Of a DNA stretch of 64,000 nucleotides, positions 56,322 through 64,000 are shown piece after piece. The stretch is from Linum tenue (taxonomy: Eukaryota > Streptophyta > Magnoliopsida > Malpighiales > Linaceae): positions 79,230,547 through 79,294,546 of the forward strand of contig CAMGYJ010000005.1 in NCBI GenBank assembly GCA_946122785.1. The letters run 5' to 3'. Position numbers and translations under genes: made by a program. The stretch's first letter is position 1. Each line of letters opens with the position of its first letter. The notes beneath the pieces are model-generated. The model was not told the origin of the DNA. It saw only the letters and a program-made list of their open reading frames with translations, and ran no database searches.

Positions 56322-56956
56322 ATGCAGTTAAAATCGCGCTTTAAAACTTTAAAACTTACGATTTTACGCTTTTAGGTCACCAAAACGCTTTCGTTTCCAT
56401 ATAAAAACTTAAGTGTATAAAATCGGACTAAATTGCGTTTTAAAGCTTAAAAGCTTATGGTTTTACGCTTCTAGTTCTCCAAAACGCTTTACGTTTTTAC
56501 GCTTTTAGTTCACTAAATGAGTATTCTTTTCATGAAATTAATTATGAAAAGTATATTTTAAAAGTAAATCACCAAAAATATGATACATTTGAGATTAAAA
56601 GATACATATAAGGTACTTGGATGCATTCTCAACTTCGATAGAGTAATCTAATTCACCCGTTAGGCTTTTCCCAAATTCATTAGCATAGTGGGAAAAGTGG
56701 CTTATTGTTAAAATTTATGTTTACAAACTTATTATTAAGATGCTATAAGTTGTTCTACTTTAGGCATGAATCGCATGTATTTATTGACTTATCTAAATTC
56801 TGTACATTCATATTTTGCATAGAATATGTCCTACTTAATACATTTTTAGTTATTTTTCAGTATGTGTAAAAAACTTACGCTTTTACGCTTTGATTCTACG
56901 CTTTACGATTTTACCCCTTTTTCACTTCTAGGTAGAATCGCGCTTTTGACTGAATT
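56322..56956. mobile_element. 635-bp insertion in the left Gypsy-B LTR
   Basis: It is flanked by the 11-bp direct repeat GGTTTTGTGCA (56311-56321 and 56957-56967) and absent from the right LTR. The ends carry CAGTTAAAATCGCGC and the inverse of CAGTCAAAAGCGCG. The interior repeats ACGCTTTTAG and AAAACGCTTT motifs. It is probably a MULE- or hAT-like MITE. Confidence 0.75.
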
Positions 56957-57225
56957 GGTTTTGTGCAAGTTGCGACTTGTTTGAGTTTGGTGGATTCCAA
57001 ACTTGTGAGCTTTGTATCGATTGAATATCCTCTTCAATCGTGGTCGAGCAGCTACCCTTTTATACCATACGAGCTTTCCCCAGGTGTGGAATTGTCTGTT
57101 GGTTCCGTTTTATCCCAAGTTCGTTTTAAGAGCGCTTCGTTCTTGATTCGAGCTCAATCGATTCTTCGATTGAGTCGTTGCTGCGTTACTTTTGATAAAA
57201 ATACACCCTCCAGGGTCGTATTAAG

Positions 57226-57238
57226 TGGTATCAGAGCC
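57226..57238 (+). promoter_or_regulatory. Primer-binding site of Gypsy-B (tRNA-iMet type)
   Basis: TGGTATCAGAGCC is the exact consensus and starts 3 bp after the left LTR. Confidence 0.93.
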
Positions 57239-57377
57239 CCGTTCTACACAAGGGCGAAGGAGAAGAAGAACCTGATGTTTCGTACAAGCAGTTTTATCGA
57301 GTGCCAAAACAGGGCAGCCCCTGTTTGTACTTTGCAGCTGCTGTTTGTGTTTGAATTTTTCGGTTCTACGCCAAGAG

Positions 57378-58220
57378 ATGGTGGAGAGCAGTGTAGAGAC
57401 AAAGAAAATGCAAATTCGTGTCAATGAGGAGCAGCCAGCAGTCGTCATCAAACATCGTGAGTCCGACGAACAAAGAGATCATCTCTTTCACACACGGTGC
57501 AATATCAATGGCAAGTTAGCTTCGTTGGTGATCGATGGAGGGAGTTGCGCGAATTTGATCAGTGAATATGCCGTACAAAAGCTTGAATTGAAAACCCAGA
57601 AGCATCCTAAACCGTATCATCTCACCTGGCTCAACGAACATGGAGACGTGAAGGTCAATAAACAAGCACAAATCGAATTCAGCATTGGTAAGTATTCGGA
57701 TTTTGTGCTTTGTGACGTAGTTCCAATGCAAAACGTCCATATCTTGCTGGGTAGACCTTGGCAATTTGACAGAAGGGTGTTACATGATGGCTGGGAGAAT
57801 TCATATACATTCAAACACGAAGGCAGGAAGATCAAATTAAAGCATCTATCACCCGATCAAGTTTTTGCCGATTTAAAGCAGATGGAGGAGAATAGGAACG
57901 AGGGAAAAAGTGTTCAAGCTCAGTTGTGGGTTCAAAGACGTGTTCAGTTCAATTTCATGAGTTTCAGGAAGCCTCACAAGGAAGAAATCTTGCCTGAACC
58001 CACTGCCCAGAATGACCTCTGTTCAGTTTCGGAAAAACAGAGTAGCAAGACGACTCTCGTGGCTGGAGTACTCGAGGAAGATTTGAGGCATGCCGAGAGT
58101 GCATACATGTTACCCATAAACCCAGAGACGTCGGGCATAGCATCAACAGAAGCGAGTATCTCCGAAGGTCCAGAATCAATTTTGAACAAATTTCATGTGC
58201 TGACGGCGACGATGGAGTAG
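57378..58220 (+). CDS. Gypsy-type aspartic protease protein (truncated polyprotein)
   Basis: This 280-residue frame begins at ATG 57378 and ends TAG 58218-58220. The retroviral-type protease core is clear: FHTRC, then LVIDGGSCANLIS with the active-site Asp at residue 53, WLNEHGDVKVNKQ, FSIGKY, VLCDVVPM, ILLGRPWQFDR. The DGG in place of DTG or DSG is usual for this plant Ty3/Gypsy group. The region after the protease (about 180-280) is not recognised. There is no gag in front and the frame stops before reverse transcriptase, so this is a deletion derivative that would depend on partners for movement. Confidence 0.85.
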   Translation: MVESSVETKKMQIRVNEEQPAVVIKHRESDEQRDHLFHTRCNINGKLASLVIDGGSCANLISEYAVQKLELKTQKHPKPYHLTWLNEHGDVKVNKQAQIEFSIGKYSDFVLCDVVPMQNVHILLGRPWQFDRRVLHDGWENSYTFKHEGRKIKLKHLSPDQVFADLKQMEENRNEGKSVQAQLWVQRRVQFNFMSFRKPHKEEILPEPTAQNDLCSVSEKQSSKTTLVAGVLEEDLRHAESAYMLPINPETSGIASTEASISEGPESILNKFHVLTATME

Positions 58221-58286
58221 AGCAAGAGAGAGAACGGATGGGGCGGGCTCACCGGCGATGAGTCGAGCAATACCACCAACACAGAC

Positions 58287-59525
58287 ATGACCCCGATGAC
58301 GTCGAGAATCTTCACCCTGAATTGGTTTACGTCGATTCAAGCCCAATTGCAGAATCGAGATCGACCCGCAACGCCCCTGAACTCGAGTAAAAACGACCAA
58401 AAATTGAGAGAATTGGTAGAGGAGATCAGGGCTGAATCGAAAGCATTGGAGGATAAGTACAAGTTCAAAGACGTCCCAGGAAGCTGTCGGAGTTGTCAAT
58501 TCGACTCTAGAATCCCTATATTAAAAACACCCAAATTTTGTTCCAACTCGCCGGAAACTGGGTTTTGGAAAGTCGGGGGCTTTGAATTGGGGCGAATTGG
58601 TTGGATTCGAGGTATAAAAGGGGTTGTGCATAAACCATGGAAGCATGGGAAACCTGCTGGAAGTGATGGCTTGGAGCGAGGTAGCCTCAGCAAGGCAACG
58701 CCGGAGTTCGTATTTTCGCCGGTTTCTGGAATTCGCTCGCCGGATTCTGGAATTTTTAAATCCTCCGACGGCCGGAAACGCGGGCGACTCGATTGGGATC
58801 GATCCGGGCCAAACCGAAGCTGGGGAATGGTTGGAATCAACTTCTGGGAGTGGTTAGAGTCGATTGTGTGTAATGAATTGGCTCGTGGAGGCCTAGAAGT
58901 GAAACGCCCAATTTGGAAGAGCTCGCCGGAGTTCTTCATGTCGCCGGATTCTGGAAATTGGGCGCCGGAAACTGGGAATTTGGGAGAACGAGTTCTGGGT
59001 TCGATTTTGCACATTTTTTGCGTGGGGAAGGTCCATTGGAGCCCCACGATGGTGACAAAACTCAAATCGTGGCAAACAGCAGCAAGATCACAATTTGACG
59101 ATGATTTGAACTTCGAAATTGCAAGTTCAGCGTACCACTTTCGTGACTCGATTTGGGAAGAATTTTGTGACGATTTTGACAAGAAGCAGCTTCAAGCTTT
59201 GAGGTCAAAGCTTTTTGAAGAGGGGGAGCCTGATATGATCCCAATTGGATCAATCCACAATTTACAATTACTTGCCAAAGAAATCATCTCAATTAACTTG
59301 AAGCATTCTGATTTTTGGTTAAGTGTTGAAACAGTTTCAGGTAGCCTACTTTGGAAGCTTGTATCTCACAAATGGCTTAATGGAAATTGGAGATCAAGGG
59401 TTGTTTTGCAGATAAAGTTGCCACGTTTCCAATGGTATACTTTTTCGATCCAAATGATGTCATTAAGGTTGCTTTCCAAGGCCTCAAAGTTGCTACTTCA
59501 AAACTGGAAAACTGCCACAAAATGA
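58287..59525 (+). CDS. Unrecognised 412-aa frame running into the 3' LTR
   Basis: The open frame follows the protease frame and runs through the polypurine tract into the right LTR, where it adopts the LTR frame until the 1-bp deletion. It holds a short charged helix (KLRELVEEIRAESKALEDKY) and three similar segments of the type PEF-x-x-SP-x-SG (near 58700, 58925 and a weaker one at 58540). The opposite strand is also open for 228 codons here, so composition may explain the openness. Function unknown. Confidence 0.25.
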   Translation: MTPMTSRIFTLNWFTSIQAQLQNRDRPATPLNSSKNDQKLRELVEEIRAESKALEDKYKFKDVPGSCRSCQFDSRIPILKTPKFCSNSPETGFWKVGGFELGRIGWIRGIKGVVHKPWKHGKPAGSDGLERGSLSKATPEFVFSPVSGIRSPDSGIFKSSDGRKRGRLDWDRSGPNRSWGMVGINFWEWLESIVCNELARGGLEVKRPIWKSSPEFFMSPDSGNWAPETGNLGERVLGSILHIFCVGKVHWSPTMVTKLKSWQTAARSQFDDDLNFEIASSAYHFRDSIWEEFCDDFDKKQLQALRSKLFEEGEPDMIPIGSIHNLQLLAKEIISINLKHSDFWLSVETVSGSLLWKLVSHKWLNGNWRSRVVLQIKLPRFQWYTFSIQMMSLRLLSKASKLLLQNWKTATK

Positions 59526-60163
59526 CTAAGGCAGAAAACTGTTTTGAGATACCAACTTTGACGGCCTATATCTGGAGTTTGGAGCATGATCTCAGGCTGA
59601 TTCAAGTTGGAGGTGAAATAGAAAGTTTTTTTCTACAAAGGAAAGGAATTGGCTGAATTCAAATCAACCTAGAAGACCATTTTGGAAGGGCTCAAAGATG
59701 TTATGAAGCCTGTTTTCCTAGGCATACTTGCTTGTGTATTAAGTCAGTTTCTTGGCCAACAAGTTACCTTGTTTTACACGAATTATTTAGCCTTTTTCTG
59801 TTCTAATTTGTTTCCTTGTTAGTTTAGAATTGTATTAGGTTTTCTTGGCTATAAATAGCCTTCCATTTACGTTGTAAAAAGGGGAACTCTTTGATTAATC
59901 GAAAAACAAACCTTTGGTTTTGTGCAAGTTGCGACTTGTTTGAGTTTGGTGGATTCCAAGCTTGTGAGCTTTGTATCGATTGAATATCCTCTTCAATCGT
60001 GGTCGAGCAGCTACCCTTTTATACCATACGAGCTTTCCCCAGGTGTGGAATTGTCCAAGTTCGTTTTAAGAGCGCTTCGTTCTTGATTCGAGCTCAATCG
60101 ATTCTTCGATTGAGTCGTTGCTGCGTTACTTTTGATAAAAATACACCCTCCAGGGTCGTATTA
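59231..60163 (+). repeat. Right LTR of Gypsy-B
   Basis: It begins TGATATGATCCC directly after the polypurine tract and ends CGTATTA before the CAGTT duplication. Confidence 0.92.
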
Positions 60164-60417
60164 CAGTTTGCTAAAAAAAATCATGTTTATCACTAAAAAC
60201 ATTTAATTCGATTCGTAGTCACTAAAATTAGTTTAATAGTTCAAGTTTAGTCATTCCTCCAACCAATTTCGTTATCTTTATCCTGCGTGCGGCCAACTCT
60301 AATAGTTGAACGTTAAAGAAGTGACGTATCAATTAAAAAAATAATATAAAATAAAATATTTTAAAATTTCCATCTCCATATTTCTATGTCACTTTCAACA
60401 TCTTTTCCCTAATCCAG

Positions 60418-61502
60418 GACGACAGCAACGGCGACAGCCTCGCCTTCTTCCTCGCCCCTAGGCTCCCGACTTTCCCATGACTTAATCAATGCTAGTGTTG
60501 ATGTGACTTGAATAAGACTATCAGCCGCTACGACTGGAAGTCACGGGGGGTTCTGGGCCTGGTTGTAACCGCTTTTCTTTTACCATATTGGATTAGGGTT
60601 AGGCCTAGGAGAAGTACTACAAATACTTCTCATACTCCTCTGTAATTTGTATCTCCTCGAAGAATAGTGAAACTGACTCTCTCCTGCCCATGGACTAGCT
60701 AACACACATTGTGTTAGTGAACCACGTAAATCGTGTGTCGTGTGCTTTTTGTTTTCGTTATTTCTTGCTTTATCGATTCCTTCGGTTTCCCGATACGCAG
60801 AAAACCGTCGTGGCAGCTAGCTCCATGGGACTCACCAGTGACGGACAACTACTGAACACGACGATAAACCAATTTGTCCCATTCGACATCTTCAACAATT
60901 GCTTTGATCTGGTGCCACCAGGGAGCCACGTCGACATCGACGTATTCGTTGCAAGCTGTGACGAGCGCACCTCAATTGAACGTTGAGGTGACAGGGTATG
61001 TAAGGAGCGTTTCGGCCATTCAGCGGCTTAGGCGCTTAGCTACACTGTCTATTTGAGGGATTACCTTCCCTAAGAGGTTGCTTTCAGATTTTTAGGAGCC
61101 ACCCAAAACCAAAGCGCGATTCACATGATTCACTCTTGGGATTTTGCTTCCACATTGGAAGGAATCGTTCCTCTTGCTAGTGACAATGAGAGTAACCTAG
61201 TCCCACCGACGGGAAGAACAAAAGCAGAGTCGATTTGCTGGTGGGTTTGGGTGTTCGAGGGAGGGGGGATGACCACGATGGCGCAGAGCAGTAAGAACTT
61301 GATTGCTGGATGATGGTTGAGATCCTGCAGAAAGGGACTGGGCTAAGAAAGTCTATTTTCAAGGAACTGGCAAGGACGACTAACAACTTAACAAGCTTGG
61401 GAAAGAAAGGTCTGGTGGGTTTTATCCAGAAAAACAACAACTACGCCGCTGTGAAGAGAGTATCCAAAAGATCGAGACATGAGATTTCATGTTGGAGGTG
61501 AA
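60418..61502 (+). pseudogene. L-type lectin receptor kinase fragment (captured in MULE-G)
   Basis: Pieces occur in the correct order: GDSLAFFLAP (lectin domain, 60433), then SSMGLTSDGQLLNTTINQF and VPFDIFNNCFDLVPPGSHVD (60822-60940), HSWDFASTLEG (about 61133), a degraded membrane segment, and then the juxtamembrane/kinase start (KGTG, FKELARTTNNL, AAVKRVSKRSRHEI, to 61500). This is the layout of L-type lectin receptor-like kinases. Stops, frameshifts and missing segments (most of the second lectin half and nearly all of the kinase) show that it is non-functional. An LTR-like insertion splits the first two pieces. Confidence 0.82.
60478..60795 (+). mobile_element. LTR-like insertion within the lectin kinase fragment
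   Basis: Sequence between the FFLAPRLPTFP and SSMGLTSDGQ coding pieces is unrelated to lectin. It contains GGATTAGGGTTAGGCCTAGG, CTCCTCTGTAATTTGTATCT and ACATTGTGTTAGTGAACCAC, typical of LTR R-U5 sequence. Borders are approximate. Confidence 0.5.
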
Positions 61503-61944
61503 GATCATCATCAGGTTGCAACACATGACTTTTGTTCAGCTCATTGGAAACTTTACAGTTTTATTATTTCTTTAGTTGAACATCACTAATTTAACAGTTA
61601 ATTATGAGAATTGACCGTCACGTTCACGTAGGAAGAAATGACGAAATTGAACGAAGAGTACCAAAATTGAACTATTAAATTAATTTTAGTGATCAAGATA
61701 AAATTAAGTATTTTTAGTGATCAAACATGAATTTTTTTAGTAAACAGTTACCGAACTTGCAATTTACCCCTTCTTTCTGCTACTTCTTTCCTTGTTCCTC
61801 TTCTTCTGAATCTCCCTTCTCCTCTCCTCCACTTCTCTTTCTGTTCTACAATTAAGACCTTGATCCCAATTCCTTTCTCTGTAAACTCGCCGGAAAGATC
61901 CAGATCGGACACGACCGTTGCATTATCCCCACCGCCGCCAAAAG

Positions 61945-63313
61945 ATGATCTCCAGCTTAGTCGCCAATCTCAGCGCAATCGCCGCCAAGTACCAACACAA
62001 GCGACTCCTGCAAACCCTAACCCATCAACAACAGCAAAACCCTCCAGCTCCCCCGTCGAACGCATTTGGGATCACTTCCCGTCCGTCGTCGCATTTGCCC
62101 GCCGGAAGCAACCCGTCTTTTGTCAACGGCGTAGCCACCAAGGATCTCCACATCGACCCACTGTCGTCACTCTCCATCCGAATCTTCCTTCCGGACACCG
62201 CCGTCTCCTCCGAGTCCGGGATCTGCCCGCGGTACGGTGGGTACTTGCCTCCTCCCGGGAAGCAGTGGCTGCGGCTGAGGAAGCTCCCAGTGGTGTTGCA
62301 GTTTCATGGCGGCGGATTTGTGAGCGGGAGCAACGAGTCAGTGGAGAATGATCTGTTCTGCCGGCGGGTGGCTAAGGCTTGGGATTCATTGGTCATCGCC
62401 GTGGGCTACAGATTGGCGCCCGAGAGCAAGTACCCTGCCGCGTTTGAGGATGGAGTGAAGGTTTTGAATTGGTTGGTAAAGCAGTCCAATTTGGGAGTTT
62501 ATGGCCGATTAGGGATTAAGAGTGGCAATTACGATAGTTTTGGCGTTTCCATGGTTGAGCCTTGGTTAGCTGCTCATGGCGATCCTTCAAGGTAACTAAC
62601 TAGTTAGATTCTTTGCTTGCTTTCTGAATTGTGGAATTTTGGCTCTTCGCTATTGGAAGTGATTTATATGGAATTTCAGTTAGACATTTGTACACTTAGA
62701 AAGCTGCCGTAGATCTACATTTTTGTTGAATTCCTTTGCCTAATTTTGGTACTGTTATCAGAACAGGTGTGTGCTCCTTGGGGCAAGTTCAGGAGCAAAT
62801 GTAGCAAACTATGTTGCCGAGAAGGCGGTGGGGGAAGGGAATCTGCTGAATCCTGTGAAGATAGTGGCACAAGTTCTGATGTACCCTTTTTTCATGGGAA
62901 CTACACCACCACATTGTGAAGCTAACTACACAACCTCGTACTTTTACGACAAGTCGATGTGTAAGATGGCATGGAAGCTGTTCCTTCCAGAGGTGGGAGA
63001 GTTCGACAACCTGGATCATCATTCAGCTGCCAATCCTCTGGTTCCTGGAAAACATTCGCCTCTAAAGCACATGCCACCAACATTGACAATTATTGCAGAG
63101 CATGATTTGATGAGGGAGAGGGCAATTGCTTACTCGGAGGAGCTACGGAGGGTCAATGTGGATGCACCGTTGCTAGAGTATAAGAACGTCAGTCATGAAT
63201 TTGCCACCCTTGGCGTGCTTCTCAAAACGCCACAGGCACAAGCTTGCTTGGAGGATATCGGGATATGGGTCAAGAAGTACATATCGGTTCGTGGCAACGA
63301 GCTTTCTTATTGA
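61945..63313 (+). CDS. Class I carboxylesterase (CXE11/CXE16-like, alpha/beta hydrolase)
   Basis: Two exons (61945-62591 and 62767-63313) with a GT-AG intron give a 397-residue enzyme. The oxyanion-hole motif HGGGF is at 121-125, the nucleophile lies in G-A-S-S-G (Ser223), the acid is Asp329 (AEHDLMRERA) and the base His359 (VSHEF). These are the features of the plant carboxylesterase (CXE, GID1-related) family, which hydrolyses small esters. The N-terminal MISSLVANLSAIAAKYQ and the C-terminal PQAQACLEDIGIWVKKYIS suggest the CXE11/CXE16 branch. It has the catalytic His, which the gibberellin receptor GID1 lacks, so it should be an active hydrolase. The start is the first ATG of the conserved N-terminus. 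MULE-G ends only 175 bp upstream, in or near the 5' UTR. Confidence 0.93.
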
Positions 63314-64000
63314 GAAAGATCACGAGAGCTGAGCGGGGAGGTGCATATCATGAAGAAAAGAAAGTGAGAATTAGCTAACAGAGGATCATTGATTTGCTTG
63401 TGCCACAAGGTGGAAAGAGGAAAGAATTTTCAGCCGATCAATTTAGGTTTGATTGGATAAGGGGGAAGAGCTAGATTCCCCTTTGTTATCCCATCTGCTT
63501 GTAATGTATAGGTTGGAGAAAGTTTTATCCTTTGTTTTCCCTTGTACAGTAAACAGGCTGCTTTCTTCAAACTCCTTGAATTCTGAGATGGACGGTTTTG
63601 CTAAATTGTTGTGTGCATTGTTGTTATTATATTATTTGGGGAGAGCCAATTGACTAGTGTTCTTTTTCACCTTGTTATGATGTGGATGTTCTGTCTTTTT
63701 ATAGACCAAACAAAGTTCAGCAATTTCTATGCAGAGAGCTACTTCAATTCCGGCTTGCTCAGGGAACTTAGAGAGGAGAATTTGAATAGTCCAAAACTAC
63801 CTTCCTTGTTCCAGAGATGGCAGTCAAACAAAAACAATACCTTCCCGAACGGCACGACTGAAGATGCCTTCTGCAGGATATTTTCATCATTCGTTCAACC
63901 TCTCAGGTAACTTATCCAGCTTAGCATCAGATTGCAAGAACTAAGAAACTCTAGGTGAAGACTGCATGTGTAGTGTTAGCTAGTTGCTGCGAATTTGATT
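63314..64000 (+). other. 3' UTR of the carboxylesterase and downstream flank
   Basis: No confident gene is present. An open stretch (about 63700-63905) reads YFNSGLLRELREENLNSPKL, then TTEDAFCRIFSSFVQPLR, before a GT. It could be an exon of a following gene or simply UTR; I do not recognise it. Confidence 0.35.

Larger units (their letters stand above)
55626..57223 (+). repeat. Left LTR of Gypsy-B
   Basis: It is the partner of 59231-60163, interrupted at 56322-56956. It contains a 140-codon frame and a TATA-like GCTATAAATAG at 56243. Confidence 0.9.
55626..60163 (+). mobile_element. Gypsy-B LTR retrotransposon, protease-only
   Basis: The left LTR is 55626-57223 and the right LTR 59231-60163, with a perfect 5-bp duplication, CAGTT, at 55621-55625 and 60164-60168. 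The PBS is 57226-57238 and the polypurine tract is GAAGAGGGGGAG just before 59231. LTRs start TGATATGATCCC and end CGTATTA. The left LTR has a later 635-bp insertion and lacks a 19-bp deletion seen in the right one. The internal region is only 2 kb, with a retroviral-type aspartic protease and no recognisable gag zinc knuckle, reverse transcriptase, RNase H or integrase. It is inserted in MULE-G. Confidence 0.92.
55605..61769. mobile_element. MULE-G: Pack-MULE carrying a lectin receptor kinase fragment
   Basis: The ends are GGGTAAATTGCAAGTTC and GAACTTGCAATTTACCC. The flanking 10-mers are CTTCTATCTG (55595-55604) and CTTCTTTCTG (61770-61779), 9 of 10 identical. The TIRs of about 200 bp (60164-60330 continuing the left end; 61570-61769) share the GTCACT-rich design and GTTGAACGTTAAA-like core of MULE-A. 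The original element was about 1.6 kb; the rest is a Gypsy insertion (55626-60163) in the left TIR. Confidence 0.86.

Noticed and set aside
58496..59182. Minus-strand 228-aa protein in Gypsy-B
   Set aside because: It is antisense to the element's transcribed strand, has no domain and no regulatory signals; probably compositional.
1..64000. CRISPR arrays, operons, rRNA genes
   Set aside because: The window is plant nuclear DNA; tandem repeats present are minisatellites without spacer structure, and no rRNA sequence was seen.

Overview
This window is plant nuclear DNA, most likely from a core eudicot. The genes have short introns with GT-AG borders, and the proteins are plant families (B56-type PP2A subunit, F-box/DUF295, BAHD acyltransferase, class I carboxylesterase). 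About three quarters of the window is AT-rich repeat DNA with plant LTR retrotransposons, MULEs, hAT elements, a CACTA end, a Helitron and LINE fragments. I cannot name the genus from sequence alone.

Layout. 1-1562: last exons of a PP2A B' regulatory subunit. 2691-15876: a Mutator-like element (MULE-A, 10-bp target duplication) that has become a container for two hAT elements, a Copia-type LTR element, a LINE, a solo Gypsy LTR, foldback-type elements and a small MULE; nesting reaches four levels. 16022-16890: hAT MITE. 16.9-21.3 kb: tandemly duplicated segments of about 1.5 kb. 21.6-24.4 kb: small gene remnants and elements with palindromic ends. 24366-27310: antisense Copia-type and Gypsy LTR fragments. 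27.9-29.8 kb: LTR-like, repeat-rich sequence. 30054-32444 (-): F-box protein with two DUF295-like halves. 33-38 kb: MITE, 5'-truncated LINE, hairpin element. 38109: CACTA end. 39231-42161: non-autonomous Helitron. 42788-44137 (-): BAHD acyltransferase. 44.9-45.96 kb: large foldback. 46516-55027 (-): Copia-type non-coding element interrupted by a young 4.2-kb element (47798-51980). 55605-61769: MULE-G, the same family as MULE-A, carrying an L-type lectin receptor kinase fragment and interrupted by a protease-only Gypsy element (55626-60163). 61945-63313 (+): carboxylesterase.

The four host genes do not form a pathway; each looks independently transcribed. The most unusual object is the young 4.2-kb insertion at 47798-51980. 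It has near-identical terminal repeats and no credible protein. Inside it are a 127-bp minisatellite and six tRNA-like modules. In every module the A-box-like and B-box-like sequences start exactly 43 bp apart, and a run of T5-T6 follows within about 20-35 bp of the B box. A second theme is several unrelated-looking elements whose ends are themselves palindromes or short iterations, including a foldback whose arms contain captured Gypsy LTR sequence. No database search was possible; family assignments rest on recognised motifs.
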